Below, piece by piece: positions 34,027 to 44,681 of a DNA stretch of 62,388 bases; the stretch's first letter is position 1, and every line of letters starts with the position of its first letter. The translations under genes and the position numbers were made by a program. Where the stretch lies: the NCBI GenBank assembly GCA_022925895.1, contig JAKSYS010000354.1, positions 1 to 62,388 of the forward strand. Reading direction: 5' to 3'. Origin of the DNA: Fragilaria crotonensis (lineage: Eukaryota > Bacillariophyta > Fragilariophyceae > Fragilariales > Fragilariaceae). The notes under the pieces are model-generated. The model did not search any database. It was not told where the DNA came from and saw only the letters and a list, made by a program, of their open reading frames with translations.

Positions 34027-34620
34027 CTGATTTTCTGGCAATAGCAGCTTCTTGCTGTTTTGTTGGCAAGGGGTGGTTGCGCTGACGAGGGCGGGCGACG
34101 AGGAATTCCAGTCGACAATTAGACAGTAGACTTGTGCCGGAAAGTGGTGGTTCTTGTGCTCAGGCCGGGCAATAAGGAATTGCAGTCGAGGACTGTCAAC
34201 TACCTGACGTGGCGATAGCTGCTTGTTGCCATACAGCGACAAGCGGTGGTTGCGCTCAGGCCAGGCGACAAGGACTCGGCACTGGAGCCAGCGGTAGAGG
34301 AATCACAGTCGAGGACTGTCAACTACCTGACGTGGCGATAGCTGCTTGTTGCCATACAGCGACAAGCGGTGGTTGCGCTCAGGCCAGGCGACAAGGACTC
34401 GGCACTGGAGCCAGCGGTGGAGGAATCACAGTTGAGGATAGTCAACTAGTACCTGACGTGGCGATAGCTGCTTGTTGCCGTACAGCGACAACCGGTGGTT
34501 GCGCTCAGGCCAGGTGACAAGGACTCGACTCTTGACTTGTTCCGTAAGTGGTGGTTGTGCTAAGGCCAGAGGGGCGGCGACAAGGAATTGCATCAAGTAC
34601 CTGACGTAGTGCTAGCTGAT
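34027..34620. repeat. Tandem array, ~123-126 bp unit
   Basis: Units start at 34,211, 34,334 and 34,460 (GGCGATAGCTGCTTGTTGCC), with degenerate units before (from about 34,040) and after (to about 34,620). Spacings of 123 and 126 are multiples of three, and a plus-strand frame (34,209-34,517) stays open through three units, giving a peptide repeat IAACCHTATSGGCAQARRQG. A C-to-T change (CGA to TGA) closes it in the last full unit. It lies directly upstream of the cargo gene. Confidence 0.85.
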
Positions 34621-34682
34621 TGCCAGAAGTGGCAAGTGGTGGTGTCTTCTTGTTAGCCGTGGGTGGTTGTGGTGTTCTTGCA

Positions 34683-36958
34683 ATGATGAATCCCAACCCA
34701 CCACATGACCGTGCTTTGATTGGTGCCAAGAGGAAGACCTCTTCAAGTAGAACTGCGGTTCTCAACCTGGGGCAATCCCCAAGGGTTTATCCTGTGGGAG
34801 CTGCCTCAAAGAGTAGGAGAAGTGTCGGGAGGGACAGTTGTGGCATTGGTTGCGATGATGTTTACAACAATTCTGGCCGGGGAAGCGATGTGGATATGCA
34901 TATTGCAAATGCTGGGGAGGAGAAGCAAGAACCGCAACAACGGAGCACCAGGGGTAAGAAACGCCGTGCTAGGAAGAAGAGGATCAGGGCTGCCAGGAGT
35001 GGCAACAATTTGGAAAGCCAATGTAATGATAGTGATGGTTACACTCCTGATGTGGAAAATGTCGACAAGAAGAAACCGAAGGAGGACAGCAGCATCGAGA
35101 ATGCCAACAAACTTCCTGATCGCTCGCCCCGTGAATTCCTCCCATCACAGGAACAAATGCTGGCACTGCTTGTTAAAGGCTTGGCATTTGTGCCTGGCTC
35201 TCCTGATGAAATACTATTCCGGAAGACGTTCCACCTGGATGTTGAGAATGATTGTCGTTACCCTGGTGACGTGAAGCTTTGTGGCACTCCGATGTCCTTC
35301 ATTCTGAATTCACTTAATACTGTTTACCAACATGATTATGATGTCTTGCAACTCTCTTCAATTTCGGATATGTTCACGGAACACGATGCTAATGCTGGAA
35401 CATCTGTCGATTTTGTGCAGAAGGTGTACCTCATGGATGTGATTTTGAACCGATCGATGAGCCCCTCCTCATCCCCTGCACCATTGGCTGGAGAAGGTGT
35501 TCTTGTTGATCCAGACATTGTGGCTGTGATGAGGTGCTTTGAGGACGATGACTTGATGGACAGTGTTGACTTCAAGTTCCGGACGTGCTTGGCTTTCATT
35601 CCCGATGCTGGGATTTTTTACTGTGCAAGGGAAAGACATCACCCTGATTCGGGTGTCGATAATACTTTGATCCCCCTGGATATGAGTTGGCTTCGTCTCC
35701 ACCATTGCCATGATTGCAATGGGTCGGGAGTTTACACTTTTGGGACGGTTATGTGAAGAAGTTGTTCATGGATGACGGTCAGCTGGTTTCCATCTGGAGA
35801 ATTGGTTTGAGGTCCACTTGCCATAATGGCCATGCACGAAAGACATACCGTGCGCAGCAATGTTCCGATCGGATGGGTCCGAAGATGGCCCCAGATGTAT
35901 TCTCTGGTGAGGATGCTGGGACATGGCCACAGGCAGAGCTTGCAGCTCTGTACAATTGCAAGTTAGCATCGGCCACCTCAGCCAGGGAAGGGGGGCGCCA
36001 CTATGCACTCGGTTGCCATCATTTCAACATGCCGCCAACATGTTGGATCCTTGACCCGACTTGTGATCCCATCATTGATGTGATTATTGCCATTGACGAT
36101 GAGGGGAATTGTAAGGACCAACAGACTGTCCTTCGCATTCGGCATGTCCAAACCCTCATCCCAGGGGCTGGAAGATGGTTAGACACCATAACAACCTGCA
36201 ATTCAGCGATCCACTGTGGAGTTCAGACCTCTAACGCACGTGCTGGAAAGGGTGATGTTGGTTCCATGCATGCCCTTGGCACAAATATCACTAAGGGCAA
36301 CATGAAGCCGGTCCCATATGCTACCAATCGCAGTGTTCCTCCGGAGATGCTTTGTGATATGATTGTGTCGTTGCATGCAATTGGGAAGGCATGTTTCCCT
36401 GATGTCCTTGGTGTGATCCTGGGTCTCGAAGCGGACTCTGGATTGGAACCTATTCCACCCATGAACGGAGATGGTGTTGAACGTGTTGGATTCACGATTG
36501 ACATGAGCGTCAATCTGGGGAATGCTTCACACTACGATGTCCACGACGCTTCCCAGGGTTATGCAGTTTGGACAGAAGACAAACCATCAGTAGGTTTTAA
36601 TTGGTTCTTTATTCTGCCAAATGTCCATGGTCTCAAACCTGATGGGGCAACCTTTTCAGGCCTTGCGGTTCGTCTTTGCCATGGAGCGGCAATATGCTGG
36701 GATGGGAGAGTATTACGCCACTGTACTTCCATTTCTATGCCTGATGGTCCAAATGGTGAGCGAGTGAGTAAGGGGGCGCGACAGCATTTCCAGAACAATC
36801 TCTATGGAACTTTCACTGCTGCCAAAGAGAAGGTTGTAAGTGCTGGTAGGGATTTGTGTGCTAAGAAGCAGCTTCTCGAGGGTGCTCAGCTCAATGTGCT
36901 TCCTGCTGCTGATGGTAAGGACGAGGAGCATGAAGTGGCTCCTTCAGGTAGACAATGA
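34683..36958 (+). CDS. MULE cargo gene; C-terminal half resembles a 2OG/Fe(II) oxygenase fold
   Basis: Two frames (ATG at 34,683 to 35,756, then about 35,714 to 36,958) join into one protein of about 755 residues if a one-base indel near 35,720-35,745 is allowed. The N-terminus is disordered with a basic stretch (RGKKRRARKKRIRAA), a likely nuclear signal. The middle has LLVKGLAFVPGSPDEILFRK and a Cys/His cluster (HHCHDC, then CHNGHARK). The C-terminal half reads VNLGNASHYDVHDASQGYAV, then WFFILPNVHGL and ICWDGRVLRHCTSI: an H-x-D pair followed by beta strands and a distal His, the layout of double-stranded beta-helix dioxygenases including the TET/JBP group. The family call is inference. Hydroxylation of DNA bases would fit a mobile-element protein but is not shown. 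Confidence 0.5.
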
Positions 36959-37185
36959 TAAGGATGGCCCTATAATTTGTGTATGAAAATGTGTGTATGA
37001 TAATCGTTGTCCTCTGCCTGTTGAAAGGATCATTTTCGTACCAACAATTACAGTTGAGATAGAAAGTGCTACCAGCCATTCCACAGTAGTATTCGTTAGA
37101 GAGAATGCCACTATTGTTATCGCTCCATAGCACATGAACCTTCAAATAACCTGACAACATGTGTACATCTTGCTGCATTCCTAGT
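36959..37185. other. Spacer between convergent MULE genes
   Basis: About 230 bases between the stop of the cargo gene (+) and the stop of the transposase (-). No gene; probable 3' untranslated regions of both. Confidence 0.5.
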
Positions 37186-40100
37186 TTACAGTTCTTTTTG
37201 TTTGACATAGACAAATAGTTGCGAGTCTCCAAATGCCTTTTCCATCCACTTTTGGACGGTTCTTGCTCGTACATATAATGTGGTGTTTACATCACTCCTT
37301 TCATTGTCTTTCCTCCAAAAGTTTCCGCCTCGCTCAATCAGCTGAACTCCCACAATATTGTTGTCTGGGGATGGAATCCGCGAGTGCTCGGTACTCCTGT
37401 GTCTGTAAATGCTGGTTGGACGTGACATATACTCCACAGCCTCATTGGAGAAGTGGACCGACCTTATAGAAAGATGACGAATGATATGAGAAGGAGGTGG
37501 AAGGTTGTCTCGTAGCTCTCGAGTGAGATTCAAGGCACTACCAGCATTTGGCAACACAACCTCATGACAATTTTGATTGCCCAAGGTTCGATACCATTGA
37601 TTCCACCCAACACTATTCTTTTTCCCAACAAAAGCTGCCTTGTCCATAACAGGACATCGCTTAATGGTATGCTGAGTCGAACTGCAAAATGAGCATTGGG
37701 AAGGCCTGTTACGGGCATCTGCTATCTTTGATGCCAGTGCATTTCTCTCATTCAAGGAGGTCAAGCGCTTGTGCCGCACCTTTCCAAAATTGTGTCGCTG
37801 CATTTCAAAGTTGTTTCCAGGGTCACCACCAGCAAGAGGCGCAAAGATACCTTCCCTCCTTGACTCTGCATTCGGACCAAACGCTGCCAAGAATGCGTCG
37901 GCGGAGGACATGAAGCCAATCAATGGCACAGAGGGCTCGTTACCAGAAGATGCGGACATACTCAGGGCATCTCGCATGCGAACGAGGACCCCTAAGCATT
38001 CGCGGCGCAAGTCTTCGCTGGGAAGACTTAGTGCAAGGTTTGCAACACTATTTGCCACATCTGTGAAGTCGCGATAGGTAACATTCCTCGTCGTTGACTT
38101 CGAATTGCTAGTCATGCCTCCCACTACCCTTTCCCGTGCTGTGTCACTGTTACTCTCTTCTCCAGAGTCAACATCATTTTCCTTATCTGCATCGTATACC
38201 TCATTGCTGATTGAATGCTCTGTTGCACCTGTGTTGTTAACGTCGTTGCTAATCAAATGCTCTGTTGCACCACTTTCGTCAACCACATTGCTGATCAAAT
38301 GCTCTGTAGCACCACTTTCAGCACTGTTCAAGATTGCACCGCCCTCGCGATGTCCAAGTACGCCGAGGAGTTCTACCTTATCACCAATACTACCAATATA
38401 TGTATCCCTGTCGATAACCCAGGTTGAAAGAATATTGGTAAACTCTGGATTTGGGGCTGCAACAGACAGTGGCTGTGCATGAAACTTTGGATGGACGAGG
38501 TGCAACTGAAATGATTGCTTGTGATATGCAAAGAGATGCCTGCATTGCACTTGGTAGGCAATGAATACATTACAGGAACACTTACATCCATCAATGATTC
38601 GAGAAGGTTTTGATGATTTGCCATGCCATATGACTTCCACCATTTCTGAATCACGATCATGTTTGCTACTAGTACCGGTGGTGGGGAGTACACAGTAGTA
38701 CTCTGAAGACTTTCTGTACTGCTCCTCGCAGATTTTGAAACCGCGTTTTGATAGTTTGAGGAGCATAGTTTTGATTTGTTCATCTGATGCTGTATGACTG
38801 TTTGCAGCACTTTGTCGCCTGTACTGATCTCGAAGCCCTGCCCTTTTATTTGAAAGCTCTGACATCCTCTGGATACAGTCTTTTACTTGTGTTGCAGGGT
38901 CATCCCAACTGCCGCCACCAATGCGAGCAACATAGGAAGCGTTGTTGGACTCAGCAACTGATGATCCAAAGTTCCTCATTACAGGGTGTTGCACAAACTG
39001 AATAACGTGCAAATCTATGCCTTCCCGCATGTATAACATTGTTGAAGTAGTTGTTCAAGCTTTGGGGCTCATCCCGACTTTCCATTGTTGTGAGAATCAT
39101 TTGCCTCGTCTTTTCGTAGTCTTCCAAAGTGTATGACTCGTGCACCAGTGCTCTTAGCATTCCACCATAATAATTCCACTTCTCAACTCCAAAATGTTTA
39201 TACCATGAACCACAGTCTGCTGACAAAAGATGGTGCACATCATCGAGGAGTGAACAAGAACCTTTAATGCCAAGGGATACTAGCAGACTCTCGCAAGTTA
39301 CTAGCCCGTCACCGTAGATAACTTGAAGGCCATCCAATTTTCGGTTGCAGGAGAAGTTGTTGCAGCACCGGAGCAGCCATGCGTATGCCTCAACCCTCTC
39401 AGAGATGACAATGGCTTCAGCACATACGACCATATTGCCGTAGCCATCCAAAGAGGTAACCGCAATGTACGGGTAAGAGAAATGGTTAAGTTGACGTTTC
39501 ATCCCATCCAACGAAATGCATGATGCACATGAGTCCCAGTCAAACCTCATTGTGGCTGTTTGCCAACAAATGCCAACAATTGTGTCATTTTCATCGCGCT
39601 GAATGTCAAAGAGAAATGATGGATCCTTTCTGTGTAGTTGACATAGGAATTGAATGACTAAGCACTTAGTTCCTGGGTCAGACAGTGCATCTTTCAAGGT
39701 ATCGTTGGCAATTTCTTCAGCAATAGAGAGGTACTCTGGGGGTAGGTCATCACCTAAAATGAAATCAGCTTCTTCATTCGACACAGTTCCTTGAGAAAGG
39801 AGTGTATCAAACTCTCCAGCAGAGATCTTTGCCCTGACCTTGGCTTTCATGTTGTTGATGAACTTGCTTGATACGTCAAAACCTTTTGGTAGCATATCAC
39901 AAAGCATCGCCCTCATTTGTTTTGTACTCGGCTTTTGACCACTTGCCAGCAGCTGAACAATAGTGTGCAGCTTTAAATTTTTTGTACGAGCTACATACTT
40001 TGATGCATGTCCACCACTCCTCCATGCAGCCTTGTATTGCTCCCCTGAAGGCTTGCACCCTTTTCCATGCATGTATTGCACCTTAGAGATCCTGAATTCA

Positions 40101-40516
40101 TCCTGCGTAGCACCAGTGCCTCTCTTTTGAACAAATGAGGCCTTAAATTCACATCCACACTTGGATTTTGCAACTTTTCGTGGTATATAGATTTTGCCAT
40201 TCTCTCTTGAGAGTTCTTCACGAGCTTTCTGTCGTCTAGTATTCTCTACGTCTCGTGCTGTTGTTTCAAAGCACAGAACAGAGAAGCCGCGGTCAATCAC
40301 AAAGAACCCAAACTGTGATGCCTTTTCGCGCATGGCATCAATAAGTTGCCTTCGTGTTGGGAACAGAGTCCCTACTGGAAACTCTCTCTCAAACTCACTC
40401 TTGATGTGGAGCAAATTTCCCATCTCTGCATCAGAGTAGAAGAGGTCAATAGCATCATGGTCAGTGGTAACGTCTTCCATGGTGCTGAAAGCCAAACAGG
40501 AGTCGCTTTTGTGCAA
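37186..40516 (-). CDS. MULE/FAR1-type transposase with SWIM finger (one frameshift)
   Basis: Two frames (40,516-38,951 and 39,039-37,186) make one Mutator-like transposase of about 1,100 residues; the shift lies within 38,951-39,040. The N-terminal part has a FAR1/WRKY-GCM-like zinc region (SKCGCEFKASFV..YMHGKGC). The catalytic core shows ISLDGMKRQL, YIAVTSLDGYGN, ERVEAYAWLL and VIYGDGLVTCESLL, then DDVHHLLS (DxxH). The second frame begins near VMRNFGSSVAESNNASYVAR, followed by a SWIM finger (GCKCSCN..QCRHLF), three repeats of SGATEHLISN-type sequence, and a zinc knuckle (CSFCSSTQHTIKRC). Such proteins bind the terminal repeats and cut and paste the element. The ATG lies 22 bases from the 260-bp right-end module, which thus contains its promoter. 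Met 13 is an alternative start. Confidence 0.85.
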
Positions 40517-40538
40517 GTTGGTTGGTGAATTGCACTGC

Positions 40539-40798
40539 TACTCGGAATGCAAATTTGGGTTTCAAAATTTTATAAACAAATCAATATAGCAATATACTCC
40601 GAGTATAGGTGAGCATGCTCGTGGGCTGGTGGGAAATTTGAATCCAACCTGATTTGAATCTGTTGATATATTTTTCGATGAGGTCAAATGACTCTTTTTT
40701 TAAAGACAACCCCTCCCCAAAATGATGACGTTTCGGACGATTTTGATTGGTGCAAGTGCTTTATAAGCGCATTAATTCTAAGCGCATTAGGCACTCCC
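40539..40798. repeat. Internal copy of the MULE right end, 260 bp
   Basis: It is identical to 50,023-50,282 except for one base (CTCCCC versus TTCCCC context). The last 77 bases are the terminal inverted repeat. The following bases (GTTGGCAAG) do not match the left flank, so this end was not used in the present insertion. It lies directly upstream of the transposase start and probably drives it. Confidence 0.92.
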
Positions 40799-41340
40799 GT
40801 TGGCAAGGGGTGATCGGGTGATCAAGGAAAAAGCTCGATCCAACGTCGTACAGTAGCAGTACTCCGATAAACTTCCAGCACTCCAGTAGATATTTTGTAC
40901 ATGGTAGTAGAGTAGTGATTCAACAGTACGGCTGCGAAGTTACCGTAGTATGAATATATGTCATACATACTTAGAGTACACGCCAAAAAGGTACCAGGTA
41001 CTACAAGCACTAAGAGTATAATCCAATTTCAGCTGAAAACTGACTGGACACGTTGTTGTGTTTTCACTTTACTGGCACTTCCTTCCCTCTTGATCGTCAA
41101 TACACTGGTATCATAGACCACAATGGCATCCTCGTCGTCGATTAAGGCTGTTGTGGGTCGAGCTCTACGAGAAGCAGGAGTCGCACTCAAGCAAAATGTT
41201 GGAGTTGAGGTGAGATTGCCCATGACGTCATTCTAGCGCAGTTGTACCAGCATCCTACATGAGAAAATATTGAAAGATTAATCGATGAGGATCTGGAATA
41301 AGTTTGGTCGATTTTCGAACAATCGAGTAGCGAGTGGCCT
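40799..41340. other. Host-like sequence captured inside the composite transposon
   Basis: This segment lies between the internal MULE end and the start of homology to the other Plavaka/KDZ copy, and matches neither. From 40,845 to 41,025 it shows the GTAC/AGTACT words typical of host intergenic DNA in this window and rare in the transposon bodies. It then runs into an ATG with a good start context and a short exon-like frame. I read it as a captured host promoter and first exon. Confidence 0.5.
41123..41209 (+). pseudogene. Captured first exon, possibly gamma-carbonic anhydrase-like
   Basis: A start in good context (ACAATGGCA) opens a 29-codon frame containing SSSIKAVVGRALREAGVAL, which ends exactly before a GTGAGA donor. 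The GRAxREAGxAL pattern resembles the N-terminus of gamma-type carbonic anhydrase subunits of mitochondrial complex I (GRAIRETGQAL in plants). No second exon follows, so this is a gene fragment. The product call is tentative, since 29 residues cannot prove a family. Confidence 0.35.
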
Positions 41341-44300
41341 CAGTGCTGCTGTCGAGGTTGTTGAAAGCAACAGTGATGTGATCAGTGCAACAAATGATGG
41401 TTCCCCGCGTGCTGTTGTTGAGTCAGAGGAAGAAAGCAAGATCAATATAGTCGCAAAATCGAGTGGTGGTTCCCCTTCCCTCGTGAGCAGTGATGTTTTG
41501 GAGATTGTGCAGAGCAACAATGAGACAGTCAGTGCACGGAATGATGGTAGCAACACCAGAAAAACATTTGTATGGTGCCAATACCCTTCATCAACAATCG
41601 ATCTCAAGATGATGTTGCAAGTGGAGCATTGCTGACAAATGCAGATCTGGAAGAGGCATTTACCGGTCTGGACTATTTGAACAACCTTCTTCCACCACCA
41701 TTTGGTGACCTGGTTCTGCCTGACCAGTTGCGTGGTTTTGGAGAAATGGGATCACAGGAAAGGCTTGATCATAGCAAAAGTGGTGGGAAAACTTGGATGG
41801 CCACCCGTGAGCTGCAAATGATGACTTCACTCCTCATGAGGGATGGCAGGTATCACACATCAGTTGCAATCCTGTCTTTTGACGACATGCAGGTAATTCA
41901 AAGGTTGCTTTGGACGTCTTCAACGTCATCTATCTGCAAAGAAGTGCAACGACTTGATGGTAGCCAATGGAGCCGATCATGCAGAATGTCTTGCCCTTGT
42001 GAAAAAAGGTATGGAAGTTCTAAGGAAGAACTTTACCAGAAGTATGATGACCAAATGAATCGTGTTGTGAAGGAAGTCCTGTTGTTCTATCCAGGGCTTC
42101 TGCAGAAAAGGTTGATTGTGTTTCCTCTGAATCTCAGCGGCGATCATTGGGGGCAACATTTGTTTTCAATGCTGGAGACGTTGTGGCTGCCACGGATGAT
42201 GTATCATGCCTCGGACATTTTTTTCTTTATTGCAGTCTTCATCCCTCCGGCACGAGAAAAATTCCAAACAATGTCGGTGTTGTCTGGTTCCTGAACCTTG
42301 CCTTCAGTTACCAGGAGCAAAGGAAAAACAGTGCAAATGATAGCAGCACTCAAACAAGATGAAGTGGCTCAGTCCGTTCGGACGAACCTTTTGGGCAAAT
42401 GAAGGGCACCAATACATTCCCTGCATTGGGGTGTTGGATAATGATGTTCTTCCCCTGCAAGAAGATGGCCATAGCTGTGGGATTGGGATTATAGCTGCAA
42501 TTGCAATAATTCTCCGAGATATCATTGGGACTCAAGATGGAGTTGCCTACAACGAAATGTTTAGACGCGATCGCATGGAAATCCAGATGTCAACTGATGT
42601 GAAATCGAAGGAGCACATTTGCTGTTTTCCACAGGGAATATTCACAAAACTGTTTAAAAGGGTTGATTCGGCTTCCATTTCCTACTTGCATGCGATGAAA
42701 GCACAGTGGTTTTTGCTGTTTGATCGCATTGCAGAATTTCAACACGTCACAGTGCCAAAACGTCAGAATTCAAATCATTTGATGGATCCCTGTTACGGAA
42801 GTCTGAAGTTGGAACTTCAGACTTTCACGTGGCCCTGGATGCCAGTACCATCCAATGCCGCAGAGGAAGACTGTGTGACCTCACAGGACGACAGTGTTAC
42901 GTTGGAGGATGTTTCTTCCAGGGAGGATGTTTGCGAAATGCCAATGAACGGAGTTTGCCATCAGAGGAGGATGTTGCCGATTTCAAACCATCTGGATCTG
43001 CTGATGGACCTGAACAACAGGAAGAAGATATTGATCTCAGAAGCCTGGTGGAATGATCCTGCTAAGCTTCCCCGAGCAAGCAGGGTATGGAAAGGTGGGC
43101 CTCCTTGTACGTATGGTTATGGAGACATTCATGTACCTGATGAATGCCCGAAATTACCTTTTGGAGAAAGTAGGTACAAAACATTGGTATCAGACAATGA
43201 AATTGAGAAATTTAGAAAAAAGTGGCGAAAGAAAGGAGATGAGAAAGATCAGTCAGTGCTTCTGAGGGATGAAGAGGCAATGAACAAATTTGTGGAGGAC
43301 AGATTTTTGTACTGGGGTTGGAGCTCTACCAAAGATCACCTGAAGAATGTGGAAAAGAAGCGGGCCGAGATGCAAAGAAAAATTGATGGATGTAAGAAGA
43401 AAAAGACAAAGGATGATTACAGAGAGCAGTACACGAAAGAAATAAAGTTTATGAAGAAGGAAAGGAAGAAATTCAAAAGGGCATTTGAATTGGAATGGAC
43501 ATTTGGCACTGAGGCCATGGTGCATGGCCTCAAGTACAACCCACGTGAAGATACCTTTGTTGCACTTTTGGTTTACAATGTTAAGACAAAAGAAGGAAAG
43601 TTGGAAATGAAGGAAGAAAAAAATTGCTGTTTCCAAAGACTGGATCAAGGATGCCGATTATGCAAAAGGGGTAATCCAACATGTCATTAACCTTGGAAAC
43701 ACGGATGGATTTGTACCTGTTCCTGAAGGGGAAACCATCCTCATTCATACTAAAAAGGTACATAAGCTGCAATACGTTCACCCACAGACACAATGGGTGT
43801 TTGATCCTCAGTCGAAAAGGTCCTTAAGGAGCAACAGTGACTCACCAGGGGGTAAACATATGAAGCAGATACAGGCCCCTGGTTACTGGGAGGTCATCTT
43901 TCATGGAGAAACACAGCCCATTCGAACTGATGAAGACTTTGTGAAACAATTTAAGACAGGATTCTTGGAGGAGGTCAAGCGTATGAGGTGTGGATTTGTT
44001 GACATACCAGTGGGCGATTTCAAAGAATCACATTTGCATGAATATCCCAAGCTGCAGGTTCCTGAAGCACCCCAGGTGCACTTTGTACAATCCGAAGGTG
44101 AAGATCTTTGTGTTTCAAAGTCATTGGCCAGTGCTTTATATGCAATTGGCTTTGATAATGCTGCCAAATCCATTAACCATTTTGGTGAAAGTCACCTAAG
44201 AGGAGGTACTGTTGATGCCATTCGAAAGGTGGGACAGTTTGCTGAAACTCAGCTGCCTACATGGATCACCCGAAAAGTTCTGAAGAGACCACACATGTTT

Positions 44301-44681
44301 GATTGGCAACTCCTTCAAGAACAAATGAAGGACACAATGGTATTGGCTGTGCTCAATGAATCCGATGGAAATGGTTCACATGCAGTTACCATTCACAGTG
44401 GGTATGTGTATGATGCAAATGAAGTGGTTGCAATTCCTCTCTGCAAGGAGGCCTTGATTATTGCTGCTCAACCTCAACTGTGAAGAATGAGTTTGTGAGC
44501 TTGGAAGGCAACTCTCTTTTTTTATGATGGCCCAGACATCAACAGGAAGGCAAGTTTTACTCTTTGGGTAGATTCAAACAAGCGAAAGCGAGCCGATGGT
44601 GATGGTCCAAAGATTGTGAGGGCTCGAACAGACGATGGCAACATGTTTCCTTTAGGTACTTTGATGCAACAAGCTAGCTAA
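41285..44681 (+). CDS. Transposon protein with Ulp1 (C48) and papain-like protease domains (frameshifted)
   Basis: Frames at 41,285, 41,572, 42,359, 43,797 and the tail to 44,681 join into one long protein if about five one-base indels are allowed. A Ulp1/SENP-like SUMO protease domain is visible: the catalytic His in RLIVFPLNLSGDHWG, and LPLQEDGHSCGIGIIAA with the Gln-x5-Cys pair of family C48. A Lys/Glu-rich coiled stretch follows (about 43,200-43,500). A second possible protease domain has a Cys in EDLCVSKSLASALYAIG and a His/Asp pair in GSHAVTIHSGYVYDANE, a papain-like order. Ulp1 proteases are common partners of KDZ, Plavaka and some MULE elements. The tail reads NEFVSLEGNSLF..KRKRADGDG. 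The 5' end is truncated relative to copy 1. Confidence 0.65.

Noticed and set aside
34027..34620. CRISPR-like array
   Set aside because: The 123-126 bp units are contiguous near-identical copies without unique spacers, in a eukaryotic transposon.
38985..39035. A 40-nt GT..AG intron joining the two MULE transposase frames
   Set aside because: It would restore the frame, but 40 nt is shorter than the introns seen here (66-195 nt), and similar one-base shifts occur throughout the window, so an indel is more likely.
34062..40812. GTTGGCAAGGGGTG at 34,062 and again right after the internal MULE end at 40,799, as a target duplication of an inner insertion
   Set aside because: At 34,062 the word lies inside a degenerate unit of the tandem array whose similarity runs straight across it, and no terminal repeat starts there. 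The match is probably coincidental.
41223..41230. TGACGTCA palindrome as a functional CO2/cAMP-response element
   Set aside because: It lies after the captured exon, in what would be an intron, and a single 8-bp match is weak evidence.
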